From positions 277,620 to 341,619 of the forward strand of contig NZ_JACCFF010000007.1 of the NCBI RefSeq assembly GCF_013449725.1: 64,000 bases of DNA. Reading direction: 5' to 3'. The notes beneath the pieces are model-generated. The model saw only the letters and a program-made list of their open reading frames with translations, was not told the DNA's origin and searched no databases. The first letter of the stretch is position 1. Every line of letters begins with the position of its first letter. The stretch is from Mycobacteroides sp. LB1. GTDB taxonomy: Bacteria > Actinomycetota > Actinomycetes > Mycobacteriales > Mycobacteriaceae. A program made the position numbers and the translations under genes. This document shows positions 1 to 8,327 of this stretch, piece after piece.

Positions 1-1
1 T

Positions 2-790
2 CGTCGCGCCACCGACCTAGGAATCGTTACTGCCGGAATCTCGGCTGGAATTCTCGCCGGCCGAATCGTCGGAGGCTGGCTGGTAGAACTGATCGGTTGG
101 CGCGGAATGATTCTGGTGTTCGCGTCCGCCTGTGCAATTCTTGCGGTCGCCGCGTTGGTTGTGCTGCCGGGCGCGTCCGGAACTGTGAACACGGGGTATC
201 TCGCGACCCTGCGGGGCATTCCCGGGCTTTACCTTCGATGGAGTGCGCTGCGGCTTGCGGCAGGGCGGGGCGCCTTGTGGTTCTTCGCTTTCTGCGCGAT
301 CTGGTCGGGGTTAGCCGTAGCGCTGTCCCAGCCGCCCTACTCGTTTTCCCCGGAACAGATCGGTCTCTATGCTCTCGCCGGGCTGGCCGGGATTGGCGCG
401 ACACGGATTGCGGGGGCATGGACCGACCGCGTCGGGGCACACCGGGTCGTCGTCATCGGCTTGGCGGTGACTCTTGTTGCCTCTCTGGGGCTTTGCGTGG
501 CGCTCTCCAACAGTGCGGTGGTATTCGTGTGCCTTGGTCTTTTCGACGCTGGACTGTTCGCGGCTCAGGTAGCGAACCAGAGCACCGTGTTGGCCATCCA
601 GCCGAACGCACCGGCGCAGTTCAACAGCGCCTACATGGTTGTCTACTTCGTCGGTGGAAGCGTGGGCAGCGCGTTCGGCGCCACCGCGGTCGAATGGTTC
701 GGATGGGCGGCCACTGCCGCCGTCGCGGCGGGTGCGATTGCGTTGGCAGAGTTGATTACCGTTGCGGCCCGCTCCCGTGCGGCTCGCTAA
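2..790 (+). CDS. MFS transporter, 3' part (5' end outside window)
   Basis: The reading frame is open from the window edge, so the gene is cut at its 5' end; an internal ATG at 107 is probably not the start. The first residues visible include a glycine-rich stretch GILAGRIVGGWLVELIGWR, typical of the fifth transmembrane segment of major facilitator permeases of the drug/proton antiporter type. Downstream there are about seven more hydrophobic helices, with the short Asp-Arg loop WTDRVGAHR after the eighth or so, the usual MFS loop signature. The role is therefore export or uptake of an unknown small solute across the inner membrane. The substrate cannot be inferred from the part seen. No operon partner is visible downstream, where a non-coding stretch of about 330 bases follows. 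Confidence 0.8.
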   Translation, partial: RRATDLGIVTAGISAGILAGRIVGGWLVELIGWRGMILVFASACAILAVAALVVLPGASGTVNTGYLATLRGIPGLYLRWSALRLAAGRGALWFFAFCAIWSGLAVALSQPPYSFSPEQIGLYALAGLAGIGATRIAGAWTDRVGAHRVVVIGLAVTLVASLGLCVALSNSAVVFVCLGLFDAGLFAAQVANQSTVLAIQPNAPAQFNSAYMVVYFVGGSVGSAFGATAVEWFGWAATAAVAAGAIALAELITVAARSRAAR

Positions 791-1121
791 TTCACTTCTG
801 TCACAACGGTTCCAGGCGGTCCACCAAAATCGACAACCTTGCAAGTTGTTAATCTAACCTATCTCTTTTCTGCCCTGGCTTGTGTTCGTCGCAGCCCCGC
901 CGGCGTCGGAAGTGTTGCTAGCTGAATTCTGGGCACCATTAGTCATGTTGCGCGGCAAGGTAAGCCGGATTGCACCAGGTAGTTTTGTAATCCATCACGG
1001 TGGCACGCGCGGCGGTTGGTCTGCTGGCAACGATTCAGGTCGCTTGACTATTGGCGGTGGCGGCGGGAGTGGTGTCCGCGTTGTCGTGGTGCACCGCCAG
1101 ACGCGCTGCTCACGGTCAATT
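791..1121. other. non-coding gap between convergent genes
   Basis: This is 331 bases between the MFS stop and the stop of the minus-strand monooxygenase. The ORFs found here are short and have no recognisable composition or motif. A weak imperfect inverted repeat around 825-850 could act as a terminator, but there is no T-run. I see nothing else. Confidence 0.5.
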
Positions 1122-2636
1122 TCAGCTGGAGGTTGGTCGGGCGGCTGTGGTAGCGGGGGCGTAGGTGTAGTTGTTGAGGTTGTATGTGGCGCTTTCCCAC
1201 ATGGTTTCGACTGTTAGGGCGGGCCGGAAGGGTACGTCGCCGTGCTTGTCGAAGTAGTAGCTGTTTGCTTGTGAGCAATCGTTGCGGTAGAAAACTTGTC
1301 CTTTGCGGCGCTTCAGCATCCGCTGCCAGTAGCGGGTGTTGGCTGCTTCAGTGACCTCGATCCGGGTGGCGCGCAGTTTCTGTGCGTGCCGCAGGCAGCG
1401 CACGATGTGTCGGCTCTGGGTCTCAATCAGGTTGAAATATGAGGAGCCGTTATAGCCGTAGGGGCCCAGGATTGCGAACAGGTTCGGAAAGCCTGGCACG
1501 CTAACGCCTTGGTATGCCTGGTAGCGCTGCTGGTCCCACCACTGGCCGAGGTCGCGGTGCCCGGCCGTGATGGGGAACGGTGGCATGTTGCCAGCCTCGA
1601 AGACCTTGAATCCGGTTGCCAGGACGAGGACATCGATTGGGTGTTCGGTGCCGTCGACGGTACGCACACCGCAGGTGGTGACGGCTTCGATAGCGCTGGT
1701 CTCTAGATGAACGTTCGAGCGGTTGAATGTGCGCAGATAATGGTTGGAGACGGTGGGACGTTTGCAACCGACTGCATACAGTGGCGTGAGCTTGTCTCGC
1801 ACGACCGGATCGGACACCTCACGCTGCAGGAATCTGTCGCCAACCCGGCGCGCGGATGCCAACAGTGGCAGCCGATCGGCGAAGTGAATGGAGATCGGGA
1901 ACCCGAGCTCGACGAAAATCTGACTGACCAATCGAGCCGCCCGCTGCGCGCCCGGTACGTATCTCAGAATGCCTCGGAATCGGGGGCCTAACGTGGCATC
2001 GAGCTTGGGGAAACACCAGATCGGTGTGCGCTGGAAAACCACTAGTTGCTCGACCTCGGGGGCAATCGATGGAATCAGTTGCACCGCCGAGGCGCCTGTG
2101 CCAATGACCCCCACACGCTTGCCCCTCAGATCGATGGTGTGGTCCCAGCGTGCGGTGTGGACAACGGTGCCCCGGTAGTCGGTCAGTCCATTGATAGCCG
2201 GTGGTTTGGGCTGACTGAGCACACCAGTGGCCAGCACGACGTGTCGCGCAAGGTACTCGGAGCCGCTGGATGTCGCTAGCCGCCACACGTGCGTGCTTTC
2301 GTCGAAATGCGCTGCAGTGACCCTGGTATTCAAGTGGATCCGGCCACATAGCCTGTACTTGTCTGCGCACCGCTGCGCGTAGGCCTTCAGCTCACTGCCA
2401 GGTGCGTAAACCCGCGACCAGTCCGGGTGCTTCTCAAAGGAGAACTGATAGCTGAATGACGGGATATCCACTGCAACACCCGGATAGGTGTTCCAGTGCC
2501 AGGCACCTCCCACGCCATCGCCTTCCTCCAGTATCAAAAAGTCACTGCATCCGGCGCGGTCAAGTTTGATCGCCACCCCAATTCCGGAGAGCCCACCGCC
2601 GATGACGATGACCTCGCGCACAACAGCTGCAACCAC
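1122..2636 (-). CDS. flavin-containing (Baeyer-Villiger type) monooxygenase
   Basis: This 504-residue protein belongs to the class B flavoprotein monooxygenases, which use FAD and NADPH to insert oxygen into ketones or oxidise soft nucleophiles. The N-terminus has the FAD Rossmann motif GGGLSGIG (about residues 13-20) followed by an E at the end of the second strand. A Baeyer-Villiger fingerprint-like segment YRGTVVHTARWD lies near residues 148-159 and is followed by the NADP-binding motif GVIGTGAS. The start is GTG at 2636, preceded by AGGAG (2644-2648 on the complement) at good spacing. It is divergent from a TetR gene, with only 68 bases between them containing inverted repeats, so regulation by that TetR protein is likely. 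The substrate is unknown; mycobacteria carry many such enzymes, including ethionamide-activating EthA-type ones. Confidence 0.88.
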   Translation of the reverse strand: MVAAVVREVIVIGGGLSGIGVAIKLDRAGCSDFLILEEGDGVGGAWHWNTYPGVAVDIPSFSYQFSFEKHPDWSRVYAPGSELKAYAQRCADKYRLCGRIHLNTRVTAAHFDESTHVWRLATSSGSEYLARHVVLATGVLSQPKPPAINGLTDYRGTVVHTARWDHTIDLRGKRVGVIGTGASAVQLIPSIAPEVEQLVVFQRTPIWCFPKLDATLGPRFRGILRYVPGAQRAARLVSQIFVELGFPISIHFADRLPLLASARRVGDRFLQREVSDPVVRDKLTPLYAVGCKRPTVSNHYLRTFNRSNVHLETSAIEAVTTCGVRTVDGTEHPIDVLVLATGFKVFEAGNMPPFPITAGHRDLGQWWDQQRYQAYQGVSVPGFPNLFAILGPYGYNGSSYFNLIETQSRHIVRCLRHAQKLRATRIEVTEAANTRYWQRMLKRRKGQVFYRNDCSQANSYYFDKHGDVPFRPALTVETMWESATYNLNNYTYAPATTAARPTSS

Positions 2637-2645
2637 GGATGATCT

Positions 2646-2686
2646 CCTAATCTAGATGATCCAATAATCTGAATTAGGGGATCATC
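2646..2686. promoter_or_regulatory. candidate TetR operator between divergent genes
   Basis: The 68-base divergent spacer contains nested inverted repeats: GATGATCC (2655-2662) with GGATCATC (2679-2686), and CCTAAT (2646-2651) with ATTAGG (2673-2678); a further ATTAGG lies at 2691-2696. The arrangement overlaps where both promoters must lie and the monooxygenase ribosome binding site. Binding by the adjacent TetR protein is inferred from position only. Confidence 0.55.
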
Positions 2687-2704
2687 ACACATTAGGATGC
2701 CAAC

Positions 2705-3313
2705 ATGCAACGGTTTACCCGGGCCGAGAGTCAGCAACGGACTCGCGAACGCATCCTGTCCGCCGCGGCAGTGCTGTTCCTCGGGAACGGTTTCCGCGCC
2801 ACCTCGATCGGCCAGGTCGCTGACGCGGCCGGGTTCTCCCATGGTGCGGTCTATTCGAATTTCGCGGGCAAGACTGAACTCGGCCTAGCAGTGATTGACC
2901 TGCTGTATGAGCGCGAAGCCGCAGTGCTGCAACAACAGTTCAACGAGTCGTCCGCCACCTGGGAGTCCATGCTGGAGATATTTTCGGCCTGGGGTGCTGC
3001 CACTATCGGCGATATCCGTTGGGCCCGTCTGGAACTCGACGTCATGGCAGCAGCCTCTGATGACGAGGAGATCCGCGAAGCCAACGCCCTCCGCTATGCG
3101 CGGCTGCGTGCCACAGGCGCCGCGGTGTTATCTGCCGTTGCCGAGCGCGCCGGCATCGAGCTCCCCGCGGACCCCAACGACCTCATGATCGGGGCGTTGG
3201 CGCTTGCTCTAGGCCTGGGCCTGCAACGAGCCGCGGACCCCGCCATCCCCGGCTCACACATCGCAATGTTCCTGGCCGCGTTACTGCCCCCCGCCGCCAG
3301 GCCGGATACGTAA
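2705..3313 (+). CDS. TetR/AcrR family transcriptional regulator
   Basis: The protein has 202 residues, the usual TetR length. Residues about 7-60 form the helix-turn-helix domain: TRERILSAAAVLFLGNGFRA, then the recognition part IGQVADAAGFSHGAVYSNFAGKTEL, in which Y-x-N-F is the conserved end of the TetR motif. The remaining helical domain would bind an unknown ligand and mediate dimerisation. The gene is divergent from the monooxygenase at 1122-2636, and the inverted repeats in the shared spacer suggest it represses itself and that enzyme. ATG at 2705 fits the domain start. The downstream region up to 3513 has no intact gene. Confidence 0.88.
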   Translation: MQRFTRAESQQRTRERILSAAAVLFLGNGFRATSIGQVADAAGFSHGAVYSNFAGKTELGLAVIDLLYEREAAVLQQQFNESSATWESMLEIFSAWGAATIGDIRWARLELDVMAAASDDEEIREANALRYARLRATGAAVLSAVAERAGIELPADPNDLMIGALALALGLGLQRAADPAIPGSHIAMFLAALLPPAARPDT

Positions 3314-3513
3314 CCAGCCCGGCCCCCCACAAGGTGCGGCCAATTTCCTTGGGGCAAAATGGATTAACCAAAGAACGCGCACCTGTTACGCGGCGCTGCT
3401 GCCCGCTCGTACAACAACGCCACTAGAGCTAGCGCTAGCCTAATCGATGGGTATCCGGACCCAGTCCGACTCGAACGGGCTACCTCCCTCGCTGGCCGCG
3501 TCGGCGACGGGCG

Positions 3514-3756
3514 ATGTATTGCCGAGTGGCACGGCCTAGGGTGGCGTCGCCGTTGCCCGGACTCCATCTTCTGCCCACGGAGAGCGCCCGGATCTCGCTC
3601 GTGGGCCACACCCTGATCGTCGTCGACGGCGACCTCAAGAGCAGACACGAACTCATCGATGGCGCTCAGCTACTTGAGACCTACCGCGACCTGTTCGGCA
3701 TCGACATACAGACTGCGCCGGTGAATCCCGAGTCGACAGGAGTACCAGCAGATTGA
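3514..3756 (+). pseudogene. remnant of arylamine N-acetyltransferase (C-terminal end)
   Basis: The frame 3514-3756 encodes 80 residues. The second half (about residues 25-70: RISLVGHTLIVVDGDLKSRH, then a stretch ending LLETYRDLFGID) looks like the C-terminal end of bacterial arylamine N-acetyltransferases, which finish with a beta hairpin and then an acidic helix ending in FGI. The catalytic Cys-His-Asp portion that should lie upstream is absent; 3314-3513 shows no matching frame. I read it as a decayed or truncated nat gene rather than an active enzyme. The family match is from memory of the family pattern, not from a search, so confidence is moderate. Confidence 0.5.
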
Positions 3757-3857
3757 CTTTCCGATGCGGCGGATTGCTCTGGTCTTGACGCTGTGGGAGT
3801 GATCCGGGTTCACGGTGCGGTGCTGGCGATATGTTGTTCTGAGGAGGTGAGCCGTTC

Positions 3858-4520
3858 GTGGCGCACGAATCAGATGATGCTGCGTCGCAAACGCGCAGCC
3901 GCGGCAGACCAGTCGGTGGAGGCAGCACTGCTCAAGAAGCCCAAGCGAAGCTGCTTGATGCCGCCGAGCGGCTTTTCGTGGAGCGAGGATATGCCGCGTC
4001 CACGATGGAGGCAATCGCCCGGGAAGCTGGGTATAGCCGGGCTGTCATGTATCGGCACTTCAGGAACCGTGACCATTTGATGGACGCGCTCGTGGTCCGG
4101 ACAACCATGAGTGAAATCTCCAAGATGGCCGGTCGGCTGATCGTCCTGAATGACCTCGGCGAGATCATTACCGAGTCGATGGTTGCAGTGTCGGTGGAAG
4201 TGGGTGCTAATCCGCTGCTGCGTGTTCTGGCTGACCGGGATGGCCGGGGCACGGTGGCGTCGTTGATCGTCAACGCGCCCAGTCTTGCCGATCTGCTGAC
4301 GTCGATGTACGCGGGTGTGTTCAGCGGGCAGGTGGCCAATATCCGAGATGGAGTGCGTCCGGCGGATGCGGCCAGATATGTGCTGTCGGTGGCGCTGGGT
4401 CTGTTACTTGAACTCGTCCCGGGAGTTAGCGATCCGGACCAGGTCAGACGTTACGTCCGCGTGTTCGTTTTGCCGGCGCTGATGGCCCATCCACCCGATC
4501 CTGAGCCTGTCTTCACTTAA
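3858..4520 (+). CDS. TetR/AcrR family transcriptional regulator
   Basis: This 220-residue protein starts at GTG 3858, with GAGGAGG around 3840-3847 as ribosome binding site. After a disordered basic N-terminus (RSRGRP) it has a clear TetR helix-turn-helix: AQAKLLDAAERLFVERGYAA, then TMEAIAREAGYSRAVMYRHF, ending NRDHLMDAL. The C-terminal half is helical with a probable ligand pocket. It lies upstream of, and in the same direction as, the linalool dehydratase/isomerase-like gene, with a 56-residue ORF on the other strand between them. Its target could be that gene or itself; an AT-rich inverted repeat lies just past its stop. There is no basis for naming a ligand. Confidence 0.87.
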   Translation: MAHESDDAASQTRSRGRPVGGGSTAQEAQAKLLDAAERLFVERGYAASTMEAIAREAGYSRAVMYRHFRNRDHLMDALVVRTTMSEISKMAGRLIVLNDLGEIITESMVAVSVEVGANPLLRVLADRDGRGTVASLIVNAPSLADLLTSMYAGVFSGQVANIRDGVRPADAARYVLSVALGLLLELVPGVSDPDQVRRYVRVFVLPALMAHPPDPEPVFT

Positions 4521-4539
4521 ACCACCCGTCGACACATTA

Positions 4540-4570
4540 TATATACAAACATCGCATATCTGTGTATATA
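4540..4570. repeat. AT-rich inverted repeat downstream of the TetR gene
   Basis: TATATAC at 4540-4546 is matched by GTATATA at 4564-4570, in a locally AT-rich island that stands out from the high-GC surroundings. It lies between the stop of the TetR gene and the stop of the minus-strand small ORF. It could be a bidirectional termination or protein-binding site; the sequence does not decide. Confidence 0.4.
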
Positions 4571-4611
4571 CTGCAGATCGTGGATCTCGCCAGCCGTCAT
4601 CGGCATGACGC

Positions 4612-4782
4612 TTAGTGGGCTCGCGTGGCAGGCGCCTCGTCAGCGACGGTTTCGTTCAGTTCGAAGCCTCGAAATATGCTGGGCGGAAACTGATTTGGTG
4701 CGGGCTTGAAAATCCTATACGCCACTCTTAGCGGCGCGAGCAAGACGGCGAGTAAGCCGCCGACGATGACACAACAGATCAT
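4612..4782 (-). CDS. small membrane protein (56 residues), unrecognised
   Basis: An open frame on the complement runs from ATG at 4782 to TAA at 4612-4614. The product begins MICCVIVGGLLAVLLAPLRV, one good transmembrane helix with two Cys, followed by a basic patch, a Pro-rich linker and an acidic, polar tail. Hydrophobic-then-positive ordering suggests a single-pass protein with the tail in the cytosol. There is no Shine-Dalgarno sequence, but TACAGT on the complement lies six bases before the ATG, the arrangement of a leaderless mycobacterial promoter. The gene is divergent from the linalool dehydratase/isomerase-like membrane protein, whose ribosome binding site overlaps this promoter. I do not recognise the family. 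Support is the frame, composition and promoter only. Confidence 0.5.
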   Translation of the reverse strand: MICCVIVGGLLAVLLAPLRVAYRIFKPAPNQFPPSIFRGFELNETVADEAPATRAH

Positions 4783-4788
4783 TCTGCA

Positions 4789-4794
4789 ACTGTA
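4789..4794 (-). promoter_or_regulatory. candidate leaderless -10 box (TACAGT) for the small ORF
   Basis: On the complement TACAGT is followed by six bases and then ATG at 4782, so transcription would begin at the start codon. No convincing -35 element is seen, which is common in mycobacteria. It overlaps the region just 5' of the 4805 gene. Confidence 0.4.
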
Positions 4795-4804
4795 AGGGTG
4801 GGCA

Positions 4805-6766
4805 ATGTCGAACGTCTATAGCCAAAGTGCACCAATGGAGTACGGATCCGAAGCGTGCCTGCTGCCTGTGCGAGACCGGATATCCGGTCCGGCGACGGCC
4901 CGAAAGCTTCAGAAGACATTTTTTGTCTATTTTATGGTGTTCACATTAGGGGTCGCGCTGGCAGCGGTCACCCCTTCGACTGGATGGCGAGCCTTCGGAT
5001 TGGGCCTGATCGTGCCCGGGGGTGGCTTCTGGTACGCAGCTGACGTCGTCATGGCACTGGTGTCGGTGGCGGCTGTGGTCGTGGGTGGGTTGATCTGGAT
5101 CTTGACCGGCGCAATGTTTGTCTGGCCGATCGCCTGGATAGCTACGGCGGCGCTAGCAGCCCATCACGCTGAGTATCACTCGCGTGGACATGCCCACCAC
5201 GGCGGGCTGTGGCATTCAGCCTTGTGGATGGTGCCGCTGGCGACTGCTGGTGTGGTAGTGGGTTCGCTTGTTTGGCGATACTGGGCATGGCAACGCAGCA
5301 AACATACTGTCGAGGTCATTAATCGTAAGCTTGTGCAACGGCACGCGGAACGAATTGGGGTGTCAACGTCGCGGCACGCGCAACCGGATGAGCTGACCGA
5401 AAAAGACATGGCATTCGCGAGGTACACGGTCAATCTTGCATTGCAGCCTTTCGATTCTTTCGAGGGTTTCGATCTGCTAGAACAGTTCCAAGGGAGCTCG
5501 CTTCGTTATCAGCTCTTCACCACCCAACTTGCGCTCGCAAATTACCAAGCCTCACACGCGCCAGCATTTGGGGGTTATCTTGCTGAAGCTCAACACGCCT
5601 TAATTACCAAAATGACCCACCGCAAGGTTTGGGGCTATTGGTTCTGGGAGAGCCTAATCGGCAACTTCAGAGTCGGTCATGATCCTATAGTCAAAGACAA
5701 TGTCATGTTCAGTGGTTATCTGGCCACTATGCTCGGGGCGTACCAAACAGTGACCGGGGATAGCACGTTCGATCAGGCCGGGTCGCTCAGCTTCCATCAT
5801 AAAGAAGATGTATTCGAATACGATCAGCATCGCGTGGCTCACGCAGTACTCGCCAACATGCTAAACAGTAACCTCTGCCTTTATCCGTGTGAACCAAACT
5901 TCGTTTATCCGGTATGTAATTCAATCGCCCTAGCGGGGCTAGCATCATACGACCATAATCACGGCACAGGTCTAGCGCAACAGATTTCGGATCGCTTCCG
6001 TGACTCACTGGAAAACAATTTTATGGGCTTCTCCGGGCGCCTGCTGTTTATGCGTTCGAGCCGTCTAGGGCTGACGTTGCCCACTCTGCGCATGGCCGCC
6101 GTCGATGCAGCGATTGCCATGGCACTCCTGCCCGTGTTGCCTGATATCGCTACTCGCACCTGGGAAGTAATGAGAATGCAGGTAATCGACCTGACACAAT
6201 CCATACCCAAAGTGAAGATGGCGCCCTGGGAGCGCGTCGACCCGGGCACGTATCGGCCGTCATTGATGACCACATACTCGGCCCTGGCGGCCGCGGCGGG
6301 TGTCATGGGCGATACGGAGGTGTTAAAAGCGATGCTTAATATCATTGATGCCACCTATGAGCCGGTAGAACTAGACGGCGCGATGCGTTTCCCGAAACTA
6401 TCCGTCGTAACAAATATCGGATATATCAGCGCCCGCTTTTACCGGGCTACTGCAACCAACGCACCCGAGTCCGGCCCAAGACTGGCGCAAGTCGCATTCC
6501 CTGATGTCATGGTAGTCAGCGCACACGTCAAAAACGAATCTCTTTATATAACGCTACAACCGGGCAATGGCCCTCAAGCGAAGACCAAGCTCAAATTTGA
6601 AAACTTGGATCCAGGGGTACGCTATCTTCTCGTCAATGGGGCTGTACATTCAGAGATCACCGCCAGCAGTATCGGAGAGTCCTTCACTGAGATAAGTCTC
6701 AACGAGCGTAGCCAATTTATCTTGCGCCCCGCCCGCCATGCCGACCTCTCACAGCTCAGAGCATGA
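4805..6766 (+). CDS. membrane-anchored linalool dehydratase/isomerase-like protein
   Basis: The protein has 653 residues. Residues about 38-160 hold roughly four transmembrane helices with a His-rich loop (AHHAEYHSRGHAHHGG, about 119-134). Residues about 200-560 resemble the alpha/alpha barrel of linalool dehydratase/isomerase from Castellaniella defragrans, which interconverts myrcene, linalool and geraniol. The blocks are RKVWGYWFW, DPIVKDNVMFSGYLATMLGAY, TGD..FD and CEPNFVYPVCN, in which Cys362 and Cys371 match the Cys171/Cys180 pair of that enzyme. The His that follows the Gly in the reference block GHL appears to be Tyr here (GYL, residue 304). The last about 100 residues look like a beta-rich tail. 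ATG 4805 follows GGGTGGG. Neighbours are TetR upstream and an mce operon downstream in convergent orientation, with an empty 257-base gap. Substrate unknown; a terpenoid or isoprenoid alcohol is inference. Confidence 0.7.
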   Translation: MSNVYSQSAPMEYGSEACLLPVRDRISGPATARKLQKTFFVYFMVFTLGVALAAVTPSTGWRAFGLGLIVPGGGFWYAADVVMALVSVAAVVVGGLIWILTGAMFVWPIAWIATAALAAHHAEYHSRGHAHHGGLWHSALWMVPLATAGVVVGSLVWRYWAWQRSKHTVEVINRKLVQRHAERIGVSTSRHAQPDELTEKDMAFARYTVNLALQPFDSFEGFDLLEQFQGSSLRYQLFTTQLALANYQASHAPAFGGYLAEAQHALITKMTHRKVWGYWFWESLIGNFRVGHDPIVKDNVMFSGYLATMLGAYQTVTGDSTFDQAGSLSFHHKEDVFEYDQHRVAHAVLANMLNSNLCLYPCEPNFVYPVCNSIALAGLASYDHNHGTGLAQQISDRFRDSLENNFMGFSGRLLFMRSSRLGLTLPTLRMAAVDAAIAMALLPVLPDIATRTWEVMRMQVIDLTQSIPKVKMAPWERVDPGTYRPSLMTTYSALAAAAGVMGDTEVLKAMLNIIDATYEPVELDGAMRFPKLSVVTNIGYISARFYRATATNAPESGPRLAQVAFPDVMVVSAHVKNESLYITLQPGNGPQAKTKLKFENLDPGVRYLLVNGAVHSEITASSIGESFTEISLNERSQFILRPARHADLSQLRA

Positions 6767-7023
6767 CGAGGAAGCTACGATAATCGACACTCCTCGACCA
6801 AGGAGTATCCTGCCGTACAGGATGGAATTTTGTTCCATATTTGCCGCAATCTCGCAAAGAACGTCTCGTCTCCGATAGTTCACCACGATCCCGCACCTTT
6901 CGGCGCCGAGATCATACATTCTCATTGACCTGTCTTGCGCCGACTTATCTCGTGACATATCGCGTCAGTCACTCAAGGTTAGGCAGCCGCGTCCAGGCAA
7001 ACTGCGAGCCTGACCGCTTCCCT

Positions 7024-8325
7024 CTAGTTGCCTGACCGGGGCGGTGATACAGGCTCGGGCGGCGGCGGGGGATCGATGGGCAGTGTGGGACCACCGTACG
7101 GCGTGGGTATTGAGAATCTTCCCTTGGGAGTTGGGTCTGTTCGCTGCAACGGATCAGCGTTGGGTGGAGGGTTCGCGGTGTCATCCCCGGCCGGTCGGGG
7201 GGCGTTACGGGCTCCCCGTACTAATACCGCAGGATCAGGGTTGCTGCAGTACGAAGTATTGGCGTACGGCTCGGGGTAGTCAGCAGCTGACGGTGGTTCT
7301 CGGGGTGTGCTGTAGTCGCAGGAGTAGCGGGGATAGATATCGGCGATCGCCCAGAGGCCACCGTCGTGTACCGCGGCACCGAGAGCATCGACCATCGATA
7401 CCCGGTCCGGGCGAAGGAACTGATTGAGTGCGGGCACGCGCACATACGACAGCGGCGCGATGACAGCCAGATTCCCCAGGAGCTGCACCATGGTGTCGGA
7501 ATTATCGGCGAACAGTGCGTCAAGCTTGGCCAGTGTGTCGGGCCCGTTAGCCAGCATGGAGCGATAGCCGCCATCCATCGCCGCAATGCCATGAAGGAGC
7601 GGACGGAGGTTTCGCGACGTCTCCGATAACCCAGGATTGACATCGCTAAGTGTGGTCAGAATCAGCCGGCTGTTCTTGAGGACGCTTACCGTCTCCGGCA
7701 GTACCGCATCAAGTGTCGAGAGCAGGAACGTCGCCCCGCCGAGAATTGCGGATAGCTTTTCGGGTGCAGTGGGGCTCACGCCCAGCTCACGTGTGATTGC
7801 GCGAAGTTTGACAGGATCGATTTGGGCAAGTAGCCCGTCCGAGTCGGCGAGCATCTGCGCTAGCGAAACGGGAACGGAAGTTCGCTGCTGATCTACTACA
7901 CTGCCAGCCACCAGGTATGGGCCGGAGCGGCCATCGGCCCGGAAGTTCACGTATTGCTCGCCGGCCGGGGAAAGGCCCGAGACCTCTACGGTGCTGCTCT
8001 CTGGAATCTGCACACTGGAGTCGATCCTGGCGACCGCGGTGACGCCGCTGCCGTCGGCAGCGATGGATTCGATCCGCCCGATCGGTGCACCCCGCAAAGT
8101 AACGTCTTGGTTGGGCAGCAGCCCGCCGGATTCCGCAAGGTGAATCCTGACGGCGATCGTGGAAGCGGCGGGGTTGACGCGCAGCGCCCCAAACATGAGG
8201 TACCAGAGACCAAGCGCCAGGATCAGAGCTACGGCGATGGCCGAGGTCAGGGACCGGCGCCGCATCCCTGCTTGGACCATCGTCAGCACGCCCCGGGCTA
8301 AGGGCTCGAAAAGGCTTGTTGTCAT
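7024..8325 (-). CDS. mceF: Mce family protein, MceF position
   Basis: This is the last gene of the mce operon, 433 residues. The N-terminal transmembrane helix (about residues 28-48) anchors it in the inner membrane. The MCE/MlaD domain follows (about 55-135, with GLLPNQDVTLRGAPIGRIESI), then a long helical region that in related proteins builds the periplasmic tunnel of the lipid importer. The last about 70 residues are Pro-rich and probably contact cell-wall layers. ATG 8325 lies two bases after the mceE stop. No Mce-associated (mas/mam) gene follows; the next gene is the convergent one ending at 6766, and 6767-7023 shows nothing. Which lipid is carried cannot be told from sequence. Confidence 0.88.
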   Translation of the reverse strand: MTTSLFEPLARGVLTMVQAGMRRRSLTSAIAVALILALGLWYLMFGALRVNPAASTIAVRIHLAESGGLLPNQDVTLRGAPIGRIESIAADGSGVTAVARIDSSVQIPESSTVEVSGLSPAGEQYVNFRADGRSGPYLVAGSVVDQQRTSVPVSLAQMLADSDGLLAQIDPVKLRAITRELGVSPTAPEKLSAILGGATFLLSTLDAVLPETVSVLKNSRLILTTLSDVNPGLSETSRNLRPLLHGIAAMDGGYRSMLANGPDTLAKLDALFADNSDTMVQLLGNLAVIAPLSYVRVPALNQFLRPDRVSMVDALGAAVHDGGLWAIADIYPRYSCDYSTPREPPSAADYPEPYANTSYCSNPDPAVLVRGARNAPRPAGDDTANPPPNADPLQRTDPTPKGRFSIPTPYGGPTLPIDPPPPPEPVSPPRSGN

Positions 8326-8327
8326 GG

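Noticed and set aside
882..1217. Gly/Val-rich ORF in the gap and over the BVMO end
   Set aside because: Low-complexity shadow running into the monooxygenase gene on the other strand.
3847..3880. Sequence GTGAGCCGTTCGTGGCGCACGA resembling the dispersed repeat
   Set aside because: It needs extra bases and several mismatches to match; I treat it as chance similarity at the start of a TetR gene.
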